Part shown: positions 38,494 to 46,372 of the stretch, one piece after another
Layout of the letters: every line of letters starts with the position of its first letter
How positions within the stretch are numbered: position 1 is the first letter of the stretch
NCBI RefSeq assembly: GCF_004336635.1
Contig: NZ_SJXH01000002.1
Span: forward strand, 117,796 to 181,795
Origin: Acinetobacter sp. ANC 4862
GTDB lineage: Bacteria; Pseudomonadota; Gammaproteobacteria; Pseudomonadales; Moraxellaceae
Length of the DNA: 64,000 nucleotides
Direction of reading: 5' to 3'
Position numbers and translations under genes: made by a program
Notes under the pieces: model-generated
The model's input: the letters and a program-made list of their open reading frames with translations, nothing else
Told to the model about the DNA's origin: nothing
The model's database searches: none

Positions 38494-38567
38494 ATCTCAA
38501 CCGAATCAAAGCCAATTACAAAACAGCACTTACCTTTAAAGCAGGAAGTTGGATTAAAAGAAAAATG
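38494..38567 (+). repeat. leader repeat, copy 1
   Basis: About 74 bases that run up to and include the start codon of the first lipoprotein. Nearly the same text (GAATCAAAGCCAATTA..., ACTTACCTTTAA.GCAG, AAGTTGGATTAAAAG) is at 39215-39290, with a third weaker copy at 39935-39985. It marks the edge of a tandemly repeated unit. Confidence 0.75.
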
Positions 38568-39164
38568 AAAAAATTAATACTGTTAGTGAACTTAGTTATT
38601 ACTATAGTTTTATCAGGTTGTTCAGTTATACCAATGAAAAATTCCATATCATTTCAGATAAATGATCACTTAAAAGGACAGGAAGTTGTTTACAAAAACA
38701 ACTGGCCTGAATGTAGCAACTTGACGATGACTCCAGATTGGATAATAAAACAAAAATATATTACATCCTATAGCCGCTGTAAGGTGTCCCCTGAAGGTTA
38801 TATCCCTGAAAAAATAATTATTGAGTATGCCCCTTGGTTAACTTATGAAGAGCAAATAAAAAAAGGATATGGCGTTCCTGAAGAACTACGTTATGCTGAT
38901 GGAGAAGAGGCAGCAAAAAAAAGACTTGCTATAATGGCAGCGCAACAGGAAGGTATAGCAAAAATTCCAGCCACAGCATGGAAACGCATTATATTAACTC
39001 CCCCTCAAGAAGTAGACAAATATAAGTATCAGGTTCCCGAAGGTAAAGGTAACCGTAGTCGCGGTAAAGAGATTCATTACCTCATTTCCCTTAACCCTGA
39101 TGGTAGCTACGACATAAAAACTAAATTGTACTGGGTCTCAAAATATCACAAATTCTGGAATTGA
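38565..39164 (+). CDS. lipoprotein, first copy of a tandem pair
   Basis: 199 residues with a signal peptide ending in lipobox LSGC (Cys near 19). Mature features include KNNWPECSNL, RCKVSPEGYIPEKIIIEYAPWLTYEEQIK and a very conserved C-terminus (YKYQVPEGKGNRSRGKEIHY onward to the end). I do not recognise the domain. The second copy 123 bases downstream shares the last 50 residues almost exactly but differs in the middle (residues 90-150), which hints at gene conversion or selection on part of the protein. Confidence 0.78.
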   Translation: MKKLILLVNLVITIVLSGCSVIPMKNSISFQINDHLKGQEVVYKNNWPECSNLTMTPDWIIKQKYITSYSRCKVSPEGYIPEKIIIEYAPWLTYEEQIKKGYGVPEELRYADGEEAAKKRLAIMAAQQEGIAKIPATAWKRIILTPPQEVDKYKYQVPEGKGNRSRGKEIHYLISLNPDGSYDIKTKLYWVSKYHKFWN

Positions 39165-39214
39165 ACTTCTATAGGTAGTGCGACCATAAAGGATGAAGCT
39201 ATCTAAATTACACA

Positions 39215-39290
39215 CGACTTCAACTGAGTCAAAGCCAATTAAAAAACAACACTTACCTTTAATGCAGTAAGTTGGATTAAAAGAAAAATG
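39215..39290 (+). repeat. leader repeat, copy 2
   Basis: Partner of the leader at 38494-38567, in front of the second lipoprotein gene. The segment after both genes, GAACTTCTATAGGTAGTGCG, is also repeated (39163-39182 and 39892-39911). Confidence 0.75.
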
Positions 39291-39893
39291 AAAACAATAT
39301 TAACAATGAGTAGTTTATTTATTTTAAGTGGTTGTCAAACAATTGCACCCACTATGAAAAATAGTATTAGTTTTGCAATAAAAGGGCAAAACAAAAGTTA
39401 TATTTATAAAAATACATGGCCTGAATGTGCTAATTTTAAGATAAAATCATCCTTAAAATACAATGATTTATCAGATAGCTGTAAAGTATCCCCCGAAGGT
39501 TATGTCCCTGAACAAATTATTATTGAATATGCGCCTTGGTTAACTTATCAAGAACAGGTAAAAGTTGGATTGGCAAATACAAGAACTTTTTTTCACTTAG
39601 ATGAATTATCTAGAGATAAATGGCCATCAAATGAGGTCTTAAATACCTATGCGAATAATATAGAAAGAAAAAAAATGGCTACTATCGACAAACTCCCCCC
39701 TTCTGCATGGAAACAGATTGTACTTACTCCCCCTAAAGAAGTAGAAAAATATAAGTACCAAGTTCCTGAAGGTAAAGGCAACCGTAGTCGAGGTAAAGAG
39801 ATCCATTACCTCATTTCCCTGAATCCCGATGGTAGTTACGACATAAAAACCAAATTGTACTGGGTCTCAAAATATCAGGAATTCTGGAATTGA
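39288..39893 (+). CDS. lipoprotein, second copy of a tandem pair
   Basis: 201 residues; lipobox LSGC near residue 16. It shares with the first copy KNTWPECANF, SCKVSPEGYVPEQIIIEYAPWLTYQEQVK and the whole C-terminal block YKYQVPEGKGNRSRGKEIHY onward. The middle section is longer and unlike the first copy. Unknown function; likely anchored in the outer membrane facing the periplasm. Confidence 0.78.
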   Translation: MKTILTMSSLFILSGCQTIAPTMKNSISFAIKGQNKSYIYKNTWPECANFKIKSSLKYNDLSDSCKVSPEGYVPEQIIIEYAPWLTYQEQVKVGLANTRTFFHLDELSRDKWPSNEVLNTYANNIERKKMATIDKLPPSAWKQIVLTPPKEVEKYKYQVPEGKGNRSRGKEIHYLISLNPDGSYDIKTKLYWVSKYQEFWN

Positions 39894-39934
39894 ACTTCTA
39901 TAGGTAGTGCGACCAGAGAAGATTAAGCTATTCA

Positions 39935-39985
39935 AATCTCAAATTAGATCAAAACCAATTACGGGACAGCATTAACCTTTATATC
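39935..39985 (+). repeat. leader repeat, copy 3, degraded and without a gene
   Basis: A weaker match to the two leaders (AGATCAAAACCAATTACGGGACAGCATTAACCTTTA, written here in parts: AGATCAAAACCAATTA and GGACAGCATTAACCTTTA). No third lipoprotein gene follows, so the array has lost a copy or the leader was duplicated beyond the gene. Confidence 0.55.
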
Positions 39986-40030
39986 TAAGACAAGAGTTTA
40001 TAATGATCAAACTCATTAAATTAAGCATAA

Positions 40031-40345
40031 TTACTTAATATCTACCATCTGTATAAACTCAAACGCAGGCTCTTCATAAGGATGACTTGCCTTAAGCGCT
40101 TTAGCCACATTGAATGCTTTATCTTCAGAAACAATAGTTTCTACACGCCATTCTTCTACCTGTTCCAGTTCTCCGACTTCGCCAATAAATGGATTTGCGC
40201 CTTTCACTGGTTTAAACTGTCCTGTACCCAGAACCTGCCAGGCACAATACTCATAATTGCCAATCCCACCTGCCCCAGCTTCAAATACAGCGAGTTTAGT
40301 TGATTCCAGATGAGATTCGGGAACGTAGTAGATCAATTTAAGCAT
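40031..40345 (-). CDS. NIF3/YqfO-like small protein
   Basis: 104 residues. It resembles the stand-alone regulatory (insert) domain of the NIF3/YqfO family: MLKLIYYVPESHLESTKLAVFEAGAGGIGNYEYCAW (read in parts), GTGQFKPVKGANPFIGEVGELE and the end ASHPYEEPAFEF. These proteins have a ferredoxin-like fold; the family is linked to metal binding but its role is unsettled. Confidence 0.85.
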   Translation of the reverse strand: MLKLIYYVPESHLESTKLAVFEAGAGGIGNYEYCAWQVLGTGQFKPVKGANPFIGEVGELEQVEEWRVETIVSEDKAFNVAKALKASHPYEEPAFEFIQMVDIK

Positions 40346-40719
40346 GCCGGTATTTCTCTAAATTCATTGATTGTTATAGTAATACTACATACGCACGCAT
40401 CTCTCTGTATTATTTATTACTTATTCAAAAATAATAAAAATCTAAATAGATATAGTTACAAGTAGCTATTACTTTTCGTGACATTTCTCTTACAGTTCAA
40501 TCTTTTACACTGTTCAAAAAACACTCTATCTTAAAAACAAGATTTAATTTTATAAATTCGGGATGAAAGTTTTTCATTCGCCTCCCGGTCTTAACAACAA
40601 TATTTTTATTACACCTAAAGTCATTCTAATAAAACAGTGCGAGAAGTTATCTTGCAATTTTCAGATACCCTTTCCTGTTTCTCTGACTTTGATCCGGTGT
40701 AAGCAACTGGAGAAAATAA
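40346..40719. other. intergenic region upstream of fadE
   Basis: About 370 AT-rich bases between the divergent NIF3-like gene and fadE. Promoters of both should lie here, and a fatty-acid repressor site would be expected for fadE, but I can support none exactly. A 76-codon frame starting at 40563 overlaps fadE and looks like chance. Confidence 0.45.
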
Positions 40720-43065
40720 ATGCTATTCATCATCAGTGTGCTTATTCAATTTTTTACAATCTGGGCGATTTTCTTTTTTGCATTGAGCCGTAATACAGGG
40801 GCAATTACAACAATTATCGTTGCGGTAGTAACCGCCTTTATTAGTCCGTGGTCGCTGATTTTTGGTATTCCGCTCATTCTCATCAGTTTAATTGTGATGA
40901 TTGATTCATTACGGATGGCATTGATTACCAAGCCTGCCTATAAGGCTTTGGCGAATGCCATGCCGACAATTAGCACCACTGAGCGCGAAGCTTTGGATGC
41001 AGGCACCAGCTGGTGGGAAAAAGACCTGTTTATGGGAGCCCCCGATTGGTCCAAATTTGAAAGCTATCCTTATCCTACACTTTCTCCAGAAGAACAATCT
41101 TTTTTAGATCATGAAGTCGAGCAGTTATGCAGCATGCTAAATGACTGGGATATTCATCATCACTATAAAGACTTGCCGCCTGAAGCATGGACCTATATTC
41201 GTGAAAATGGTTTTTTAGGCCTGATTATTCCCAAAGAATATGGTGGTCGTGCATTTAGTTCATTTGCACAAAGCCGGATTATGAGCAAAATTGCCTCTCG
41301 CTCATTAACCGCTGCCGTGAGCTGTATGGTACCCAATTCTTTAGGACCGGGCGAGTTGCTGCTGCATTATGGAACTGAAGAACAAAAAAACCGCTATTTA
41401 CCCGGCCTAGCCAAAGGTGATGAAATCCCCTGTTTTGGTCTTACCAGTCCAGAAGCGGGTTCAGACGCTGGCGCAATTCCGGATACCGGTGTTGTTTGTT
41501 ATGGCGAGTTTGAAGGTCAGCAAGTGCTTGGCCTACGCATGAATTTTTCCAAACGCTGGATTACCCTTGCCCCGATTGCGACCGTGATTGGTCTGGCTTT
41601 TAAACTGTATGATCCTGATGGACTATTAGGTGATAGAAACAAGATGGAATATGGCATTACCTGTGCCCTGATTCCTGCCAGTCATGAGGGCGTAAAAGTG
41701 GGAGCACGGCACAATCCCGGTTCCCCTTTTATGAACGGAACAGTAGATGGCAAGGATGTGTTTATTCCACTGGACTGGATTATTGGTGGTGCTGAAAATA
41801 TTGGTAAAGGCTGGCGTATGCTGATGGAATGTCTGGCAGTCGGTCGTGGTATTTCCTTACCCGCATTATCGACCGCTGCAAGTGAAGTAACGTATTTAAC
41901 CGTAGGTGCCTTTGCCAAAATCCGCCAGCAATTCAAGATTTCAGTCGGCAAATTTGAGGGTGTGCAGGAAGCGACCAGTGATATTGCCAGTGATACCTAT
42001 ATGCTTGAAGCCTTCCGATATTTGGTCACGTGTGGTTTGAACCAAGGGGGTAAACCTGCAGTCATGACCGCAATGGCCAAATACTACGCCACTGAAACCA
42101 TGCGCCGCGTCGTCAATCACGGGATGGATGTCGTTGGTGGTCGTGCCATTCAAATGGGGCCTCGCAACTTTTTAGCACTTTATTATCAAACTATTCCAGT
42201 CTCGATTACCGTTGAAGGCGCCAACATCCTCAGTCGTTCCTTAATGATTTTTGGTCAGGGTTCGATGCGTTGTCATCCTTATCTGTTTGAGGAATTGCAA
42301 CTATTGCAAGCGGAAGATAAAGAAACTGCCTTAGATACCTTTAACGATATGCTGTTCAAGCATTTAGGCTATACCTTTAACCGTACTGCGCGTGCCTTTG
42401 CTTATGGCTATGTGGGTGGCTCATCTGATGCGCCTAAAAGTGTTGACGACTTTACTCGCCCCTACTACAAGATGATTAACCGTTTAAGTACTAACTTTGC
42501 GCTAACTGCCGATATGTGTTTAGGTCTACTTGCGGGAGATATTAAACGTAAAGAAATGCTTTCAGGGCGCTTGGCTGATATTCACGCCAATCTGTTTATC
42601 AGCACTGCCATTCTTAAATATTATGAACATGGCAAAAAAACGGAAGCTGAACAGGTTCATGCCAAACTGGCCCTGGAAAAATCCCTGTTTAATACGCAAG
42701 AAGCCTTTTATGGTTTATTTGCCAACTTCCCCGTCGGCATTGCGGCTAGCTTAGTCAAATTCATCTGTTTCCCGCTCGGTCGTCCTGTTAACAAACCAAG
42801 CGATGCGTTGAAACAACAGGCAGGCGAAATCATTATGCAGGACAATGCTTTCCGCGATGAACTGAAAAAACACGTGTTTTATAACACAGCTGAAGATGAT
42901 GTTACTGGTCGTATGGAATCAACCTTTAACCTGTTGCTTGAGTTAGAACCGCTTTGGGACAAGTTCAAGAAAGCGGAATCGAAAGGACAGTTTAAAGGTT
43001 TAACTTTTGATGAACGTATTAGGGATGCTGAACCGTACCGGGTTTGTCGGAGACAGTTTATTTAA
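40720..43065 (+). CDS. fadE: acyl-CoA dehydrogenase FadE, 3' end replaced by insertion sequence
   Basis: The frame encodes 781 residues, but native sequence stops at about residue 770 (43028). The last 11 codons (EPYRVCRRQFI) come from the end of the IS3-family element. FadE enzymes such as that of E. coli (about 814 residues) carry roughly 40 more residues. N-terminal membrane segments (about 1-65) are followed by WEKDLFMGAPDW, the acyl-CoA dehydrogenase core (CFGLTSPEAGSDAGAIPDTG, FSKRWITLAP, GGRAIQMGPRNF) and the FadE-type C-terminal domain. It starts fatty-acid beta-oxidation. Loss of the tail may weaken or abolish activity; the catalytic core is intact. Confidence 0.9.
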   Translation: MLFIISVLIQFFTIWAIFFFALSRNTGAITTIIVAVVTAFISPWSLIFGIPLILISLIVMIDSLRMALITKPAYKALANAMPTISTTEREALDAGTSWWEKDLFMGAPDWSKFESYPYPTLSPEEQSFLDHEVEQLCSMLNDWDIHHHYKDLPPEAWTYIRENGFLGLIIPKEYGGRAFSSFAQSRIMSKIASRSLTAAVSCMVPNSLGPGELLLHYGTEEQKNRYLPGLAKGDEIPCFGLTSPEAGSDAGAIPDTGVVCYGEFEGQQVLGLRMNFSKRWITLAPIATVIGLAFKLYDPDGLLGDRNKMEYGITCALIPASHEGVKVGARHNPGSPFMNGTVDGKDVFIPLDWIIGGAENIGKGWRMLMECLAVGRGISLPALSTAASEVTYLTVGAFAKIRQQFKISVGKFEGVQEATSDIASDTYMLEAFRYLVTCGLNQGGKPAVMTAMAKYYATETMRRVVNHGMDVVGGRAIQMGPRNFLALYYQTIPVSITVEGANILSRSLMIFGQGSMRCHPYLFEELQLLQAEDKETALDTFNDMLFKHLGYTFNRTARAFAYGYVGGSSDAPKSVDDFTRPYYKMINRLSTNFALTADMCLGLLAGDIKRKEMLSGRLADIHANLFISTAILKYYEHGKKTEAEQVHAKLALEKSLFNTQEAFYGLFANFPVGIAASLVKFICFPLGRPVNKPSDALKQQAGEIIMQDNAFRDELKKHVFYNTAEDDVTGRMESTFNLLLELEPLWDKFKKAESKGQFKGLTFDERIRDAEPYRVCRRQFI

Positions 43066-43066
43066 G

Positions 43067-43969
43067 TTAGGCTACCTGACCTAACGGATTAATTTTATCA
43101 TAGTACATTGCTTCAAAATCAAAAGGTGACACATAACCTAGCGCACTATGTACACGTTCTTTATTGAACCAATCTACCCAGTTTAGTGTCGCAAGTTGTA
43201 CATCTGCTAAACCTTGCCAATCTGCTTTTAAATATTCAATCACCTCTGTTTTGTATAAGCCATTCATCGTTTCAGCCAAAGCATTATCGTATGAATCACC
43301 GGTCGTACCGACTGATGCCCTTAAATTTGCTGCTTCTAAACGATTGGTATAGCGAATAGAAAGATACTGTACGCCTCTGTCACTATGATGAATCACGTTC
43401 TTTGGCATGCCTCGATCATGCAATGCTTGCTCCAGTGCATCGAGCACCATGTCTGTATTCATACGTGTTGATACTTTCCATCCAACAATTGCTCGTGAGA
43501 ACACATCAATAATAAAGGCGGTATAGACCCAGCCTGCATTTGTTTGAATATACGTGAAGTCAGCGACCCACAGCTGGTCAGGCTGATCAGCACTAAAATT
43601 GCGTTTCACCAAGTCATCTGCTCGTTTTTGATCATCTCGGCTACGGGTAGTTTGTTTATTCTTACCACGCCAAACACCTTGTATACCTAGCTTTTGCATC
43701 AATCGAGCAACTGTACAGCGCGCAATAATATAGCCTTCACGTTTCAGTTTTTGCCAAACTTTACGTACACCATATCGACCTGAACTTTCCTTCCAAATTC
43801 GTTTAATTTGTTCAGCATGATGCAAGTCATGTAAATCTCGTTTCGCTCGATGTTCTGGATTGTCCGCGAGATCTAAAGTTCGGTAATAGGTTGAAGGTGC
43901 GATAGGTAAAATTCTACAAATCGCCTCGACTCCGTACAGCTCTTTATTATTATGGATAAAATCCACCAT
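43067..43969 (-). CDS. IS3-family transposase, OrfB (catalytic)
   Basis: 300 residues with a retroviral-integrase-like DDE core: DFTYIQTNAGWVYTAFIIDVFS (first Asp), HHSDRGVQYLS (second Asp) and the later NALAETMNGLYKTEVI (Glu). The N-terminal helix-turn-helix IS3 segment YGVRKVWQKLKREGY is present. It starts at the last base of orfA's stop codon (TAATG). In the family an OrfAB fusion made by -1 frameshifting is the active enzyme. Confidence 0.9.
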   Translation of the reverse strand: MVDFIHNNKELYGVEAICRILPIAPSTYYRTLDLADNPEHRAKRDLHDLHHAEQIKRIWKESSGRYGVRKVWQKLKREGYIIARCTVARLMQKLGIQGVWRGKNKQTTRSRDDQKRADDLVKRNFSADQPDQLWVADFTYIQTNAGWVYTAFIIDVFSRAIVGWKVSTRMNTDMVLDALEQALHDRGMPKNVIHHSDRGVQYLSIRYTNRLEAANLRASVGTTGDSYDNALAETMNGLYKTEVIEYLKADWQGLADVQLATLNWVDWFNKERVHSALGYVSPFDFEAMYYDKINPLGQVA

Positions 43970-44286
43970 TATTTGTGTGGGCGGTCGAGCTCCGCCTGGG
44001 CGAAAAAAGCGGCTGCTTTGCGTAGAATTTCATTGGCTCGTTGCAGTTCTTTATTTTCGCGTTCAAGTTGTTTAATGCGTTCTTGGTCTGAAAGCTGCTG
44101 TACTTTGATTGGATTCTGTTGATTCAAATACTTCTGATGCCAGGAACGTAGTGTTTCAGGAGTACAGCCAATCTTAGGTGCAATTACTGTGATTGCAGCC
44201 CAAGTAGAAGGATAATCTTTTTCAGATTCAATCAATAATTGAACCGCTCTTTCTCTGATTTCAGGAGTATATTTTGGTTTTGTCAT
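43969..44286 (-). CDS. IS3-family transposase, OrfA
   Basis: 105 residues. A helix-turn-helix (PETLRSWHQKYL) followed by a leucine-zipper-like coiled coil (RIKQLERENKELQRANEILRKAAAFF) binds the element ends. A run of T residues (GCTTTTTTCGCC) near the 3' end is a likely -1 frameshift site that would fuse OrfA to OrfB. The end is at 43969. Confidence 0.88.
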   Translation of the reverse strand: MTKPKYTPEIRERAVQLLIESEKDYPSTWAAITVIAPKIGCTPETLRSWHQKYLNQQNPIKVQQLSDQERIKQLERENKELQRANEILRKAAAFFAQAELDRPHK

Positions 44287-44416
44287 TGGGACATTCTCTC
44301 AAGAAAGTTGGTCTCTGACAAACCCGGTACGGTTCAGTGACGCCTTTAGGTATTCGTTACCCCAATATATTTTTGCTTAAGTACAACCAAGATTTCATAT
44401 GATAATGGTTGTAATT

Positions 44417-44632
44417 ATGCTTCAAATAAAACCAATTCGAATTCAATTCAGTACTGCATGTCAAATGCTTGACGTCACACGTGAATCACTCCGTCATACC
44501 ATCCGCAAAGACCCTTCCTTCCCCAGGCCAATTAAGCAAGGCACAACAAAACAGGCTCCAGTTTTCTTCGATTATCAAGAATTAGTCGACTGGCACAACA
44601 GCAAGAAAGAAGCCGCTGAGATGGAGGCATAA
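44417..44632 (+). CDS. AlpA-like helix-turn-helix regulator of the phage early region
   Basis: 71 residues from ATG 44417; ATGs at 44399 and 44405 would extend it by 6 or 4 residues, and none has a strong ribosome site. The motif STACQMLDVTRESLRHTIRKDPSFPRPIKQG is that of excisionase/AlpA-type regulators, which control prophage genes or excision. It ends in an acidic EAAEMEA tail. It is the first gene right of the insertion sequence and is 2 bases from the antirepressor gene. Confidence 0.7.
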   Translation: MLQIKPIRIQFSTACQMLDVTRESLRHTIRKDPSFPRPIKQGTTKQAPVFFDYQELVDWHNSKKEAAEMEA

Positions 44633-44634
44633 TT

Positions 44635-45348
44635 ATGAATGCTTCTAATCTTTTATTAACAGCTCATCAAATGTTGAGCCTTGATATAGCCGAGCTTGTC
44701 CAGTCTGAATTACGGGCCGTTAATTTATCCATAGAACGCCTTTCTAAACGTGGAGTAATTCAACTCCCACCAATGATGAAAGTTGAAAATAAACAATCTG
44801 TTAGCCCAAACAGACACACTAATGTGTATGTTTTCTCTGGAGAACAAGGCAAGCTGGACTCAATTACTGTAGTTGCGCAGCTCTGCCCTGAATTCACCGC
44901 AGCAATAGTAAAGCGCTGGTATGAGCTTGAGCAAAAAACGCCGGTATTTGATATCAGCAACCCTCAGCATCTTTTACAAGCGATTGAAGTCCAAGCAAAA
45001 CAGAATCTACAGCTGAGTGCAGAAAACAAAGCTTTGTCCGTAGCTATCGAAACTATCACTCAAACAGAACACGGCGTTAAGTTCCAACAAGCCTGCAAAA
45101 TTCTAAATGTAAAGCAAGCTGACCTGGCTAAATGGCTTCGAGATAAAGGCTGGGATCGCTATCTTAATGAGGCTCGTGCTTCAACCTACTACAGTGAAAG
45201 TCGTGGTTATTGCGAAACTAAGTATTCTCACAAAGAAGGCGTAAAACCTTCTGGCCAACCATATAGCTACACGCAAACGGAATTCTTTATTCTTCCAAAA
45301 GGCATGCAGATCCTAGCTAAAGGTTTGGGGAGGCCGTATGAAATTTAA
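44635..45348 (+). CDS. phage antirepressor-like protein (Rha N-terminus, KilAC C-terminus)
   Basis: 237 residues. The N-terminal 100 residues (MLSLDIAELVQSELRAVNLSIERL...YVFSGEQGKLDSITVVAQL) resemble the Rha regulatory domain. The C-terminal third (FQQACKILNVKQADLAKWLRDKGWDRY...YTQTEFFILPKGMQILAKGL) is an ANT/KilAC domain. Such proteins interfere with phage repressors or host regulators. It sits between the AlpA-like gene and the initiator gene, where phage control genes normally are. Confidence 0.83.
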   Translation: MNASNLLLTAHQMLSLDIAELVQSELRAVNLSIERLSKRGVIQLPPMMKVENKQSVSPNRHTNVYVFSGEQGKLDSITVVAQLCPEFTAAIVKRWYELEQKTPVFDISNPQHLLQAIEVQAKQNLQLSAENKALSVAIETITQTEHGVKFQQACKILNVKQADLAKWLRDKGWDRYLNEARASTYYSESRGYCETKYSHKEGVKPSGQPYSYTQTEFFILPKGMQILAKGLGRPYEI

Positions 45349-45648
45349 AATTATTTTTTTAATAGCTCTTCTCAAACTGAAACGATTCGGCTATATTGGA
45401 TTTGTTCGATGCAAAATCATCGAATTAGTCTTGGCAGACTATCAATCATTGGCGCATACAGTCCGCTTTGGGCTTTTTTTATGCGTAAAATCTCTATGCT
45501 TCCGCATCTCTATGGTGAAGCTGGAGAGGGACACTTTCGAGTGTGCTGGTAACCTAATGAACCAGTCTGCCAACCCTTTTCAGCTTTGCCACCCTTACTT
45601 GGCAGTAAATGGCAGAGCTTCTAAATTATCATTAGGAGCGCATTCATC
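45349..45648 (+). other. structured leader region with alternative stem-loops
   Basis: About 300 bases between the antirepressor gene and the next gene. There is a short frame (45338-45652) but it reads unlike a protein and the region looks structural. CTGGT (45546-45550) can pair with ACCAG (45561-45565). CTGCCAA (45567-45573) can pair with TTGGCAG (45599-45605), and a second TGGCAG (45610-45615) and TTGCCA (45586-45591) offer exclusive alternatives. This is reminiscent of leader RNAs in P4-like immunity regions, but no homologous protein (Ash/Icd) is recognised. Confidence 0.4.
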
Positions 45649-46212
45649 ATGAACGCTAAAGTAAATTTTCAATTACCTGAACAACTAATTCCTTTCTACA
45701 GTGCAGCAGATGCTCTAAACGCCTACATGCTTGCATCTGAAGCTATAGCACAACTTCGTACCCTGATTAATCAAATCAGCAAATCTACAGCGCAAATTAA
45801 AGCATATGCTCACAATAATAATGTTAGTCAAGTTGTGTTTTCTGAACTCGAAAATCTAATTTCTGTTTCAAAGCTTCTTGCTGATAGCCAGGTAGATACT
45901 TACAACCTTGAGTTTAAGAGACATACGAAAGAGTCTCATGATCAGTACGATGCTGGTGATCTTTTTAATACTTACTCTCTTGCCTATGAAAATACATCCT
46001 GGCTTCAAACTATGTTTTATCAAATTAAAGATGAAGCTGAGATAGTTAAAGATGCCGTGAAGCAGAATATTCATAGCGCCGTATTTGGTGGTCTTGATAA
46101 CTTAATTCATATTGCTGCATATTTGGCTGATAACCATAGCAACACTTTTGATGTTGAACGCGAAAAATATGAAATGGAGTGGAACAAAATAGGAGGAGAT
46201 CAAAATGACTAA
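45649..46212 (+). CDS. hypothetical phage protein (internal repeat)
   Basis: 187 residues, soluble, mostly helical and acidic. It seems to contain two similar halves: SAADALNAYMLASEAIAQLRTLINQI...AYAHNNNVSQVVFSELENLISVSKLLADSQ in the first, and DLFNTYSLAYENTSWLQTMFYQI...NIHSAVFGGLDNLIHIAAYLADNH in the second, so it may be an internal duplication. The start is preceded by GGAGCG. I do not recognise a family. Expressed with the early genes. Confidence 0.65.
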   Translation: MNAKVNFQLPEQLIPFYSAADALNAYMLASEAIAQLRTLINQISKSTAQIKAYAHNNNVSQVVFSELENLISVSKLLADSQVDTYNLEFKRHTKESHDQYDAGDLFNTYSLAYENTSWLQTMFYQIKDEAEIVKDAVKQNIHSAVFGGLDNLIHIAAYLADNHSNTFDVEREKYEMEWNKIGGDQND

Positions 46213-46372
46213 GCTTCCTATTTCTACTGAAAAAAATAAAGTTCAGCCAAGTACAGAACCTAAACCACCATTACCTTCTTCTGCCTATGCTGAGTCAATA
46301 CGCATGACTGGAAGCAGACTTGCAAATGCCGTAATCAAAGCAACTCGGCAAGGAGGGTCTAGTGAGCATTGA
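46205..46372 (+). CDS. hypothetical small phage protein (55 aa)
   Basis: The ATG at 46205 overlaps the end of the preceding gene and follows GGAGGAGAT, so coupled translation is likely. The protein is proline/serine-rich in its first half (STEPKPPLPSS) and basic in its second (RMTGSRLANAVIKATRQ). It ends within the first codons of the initiator gene and contains that gene's ribosome site AGGAGGG. Function unknown. Confidence 0.6.
   Translation: MTKLPISTEKNKVQPSTEPKPPLPSSAYAESIRMTGSRLANAVIKATRQGGSSEH

Larger units (their letters stand above)
43029..44336 (-). mobile_element. IS3-family insertion sequence (about 1308 bp)
   Basis: Terminal inverted repeats read TGAACCGTACCGGGTTTGTC at the left and the same on the opposite strand at the right, with one later mismatch (GGAGAC versus AGAGAC). 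Inside are orfA and orfB in the IS3 arrangement. No target duplication is found: ATGC precedes the left end and GTGA follows the right end. It joins the truncated fadE to phage DNA, so it may mark a deletion. I do not assign a specific IS name; the ends are of the IS51/IS3-like type. Confidence 0.85.

Noticed and set aside
40563..40793. 76-codon plus-strand frame upstream of fadE
   Set aside because: It overlaps the start of fadE in another frame and has no recognisable features.
45338..45652. 104-codon frame between the antirepressor and the next phage gene
   Set aside because: Composition (many Cys, Leu, Phe, Arg) looks non-natural and the region has competing hairpins. I described it as a leader instead, though a real protein is not excluded.
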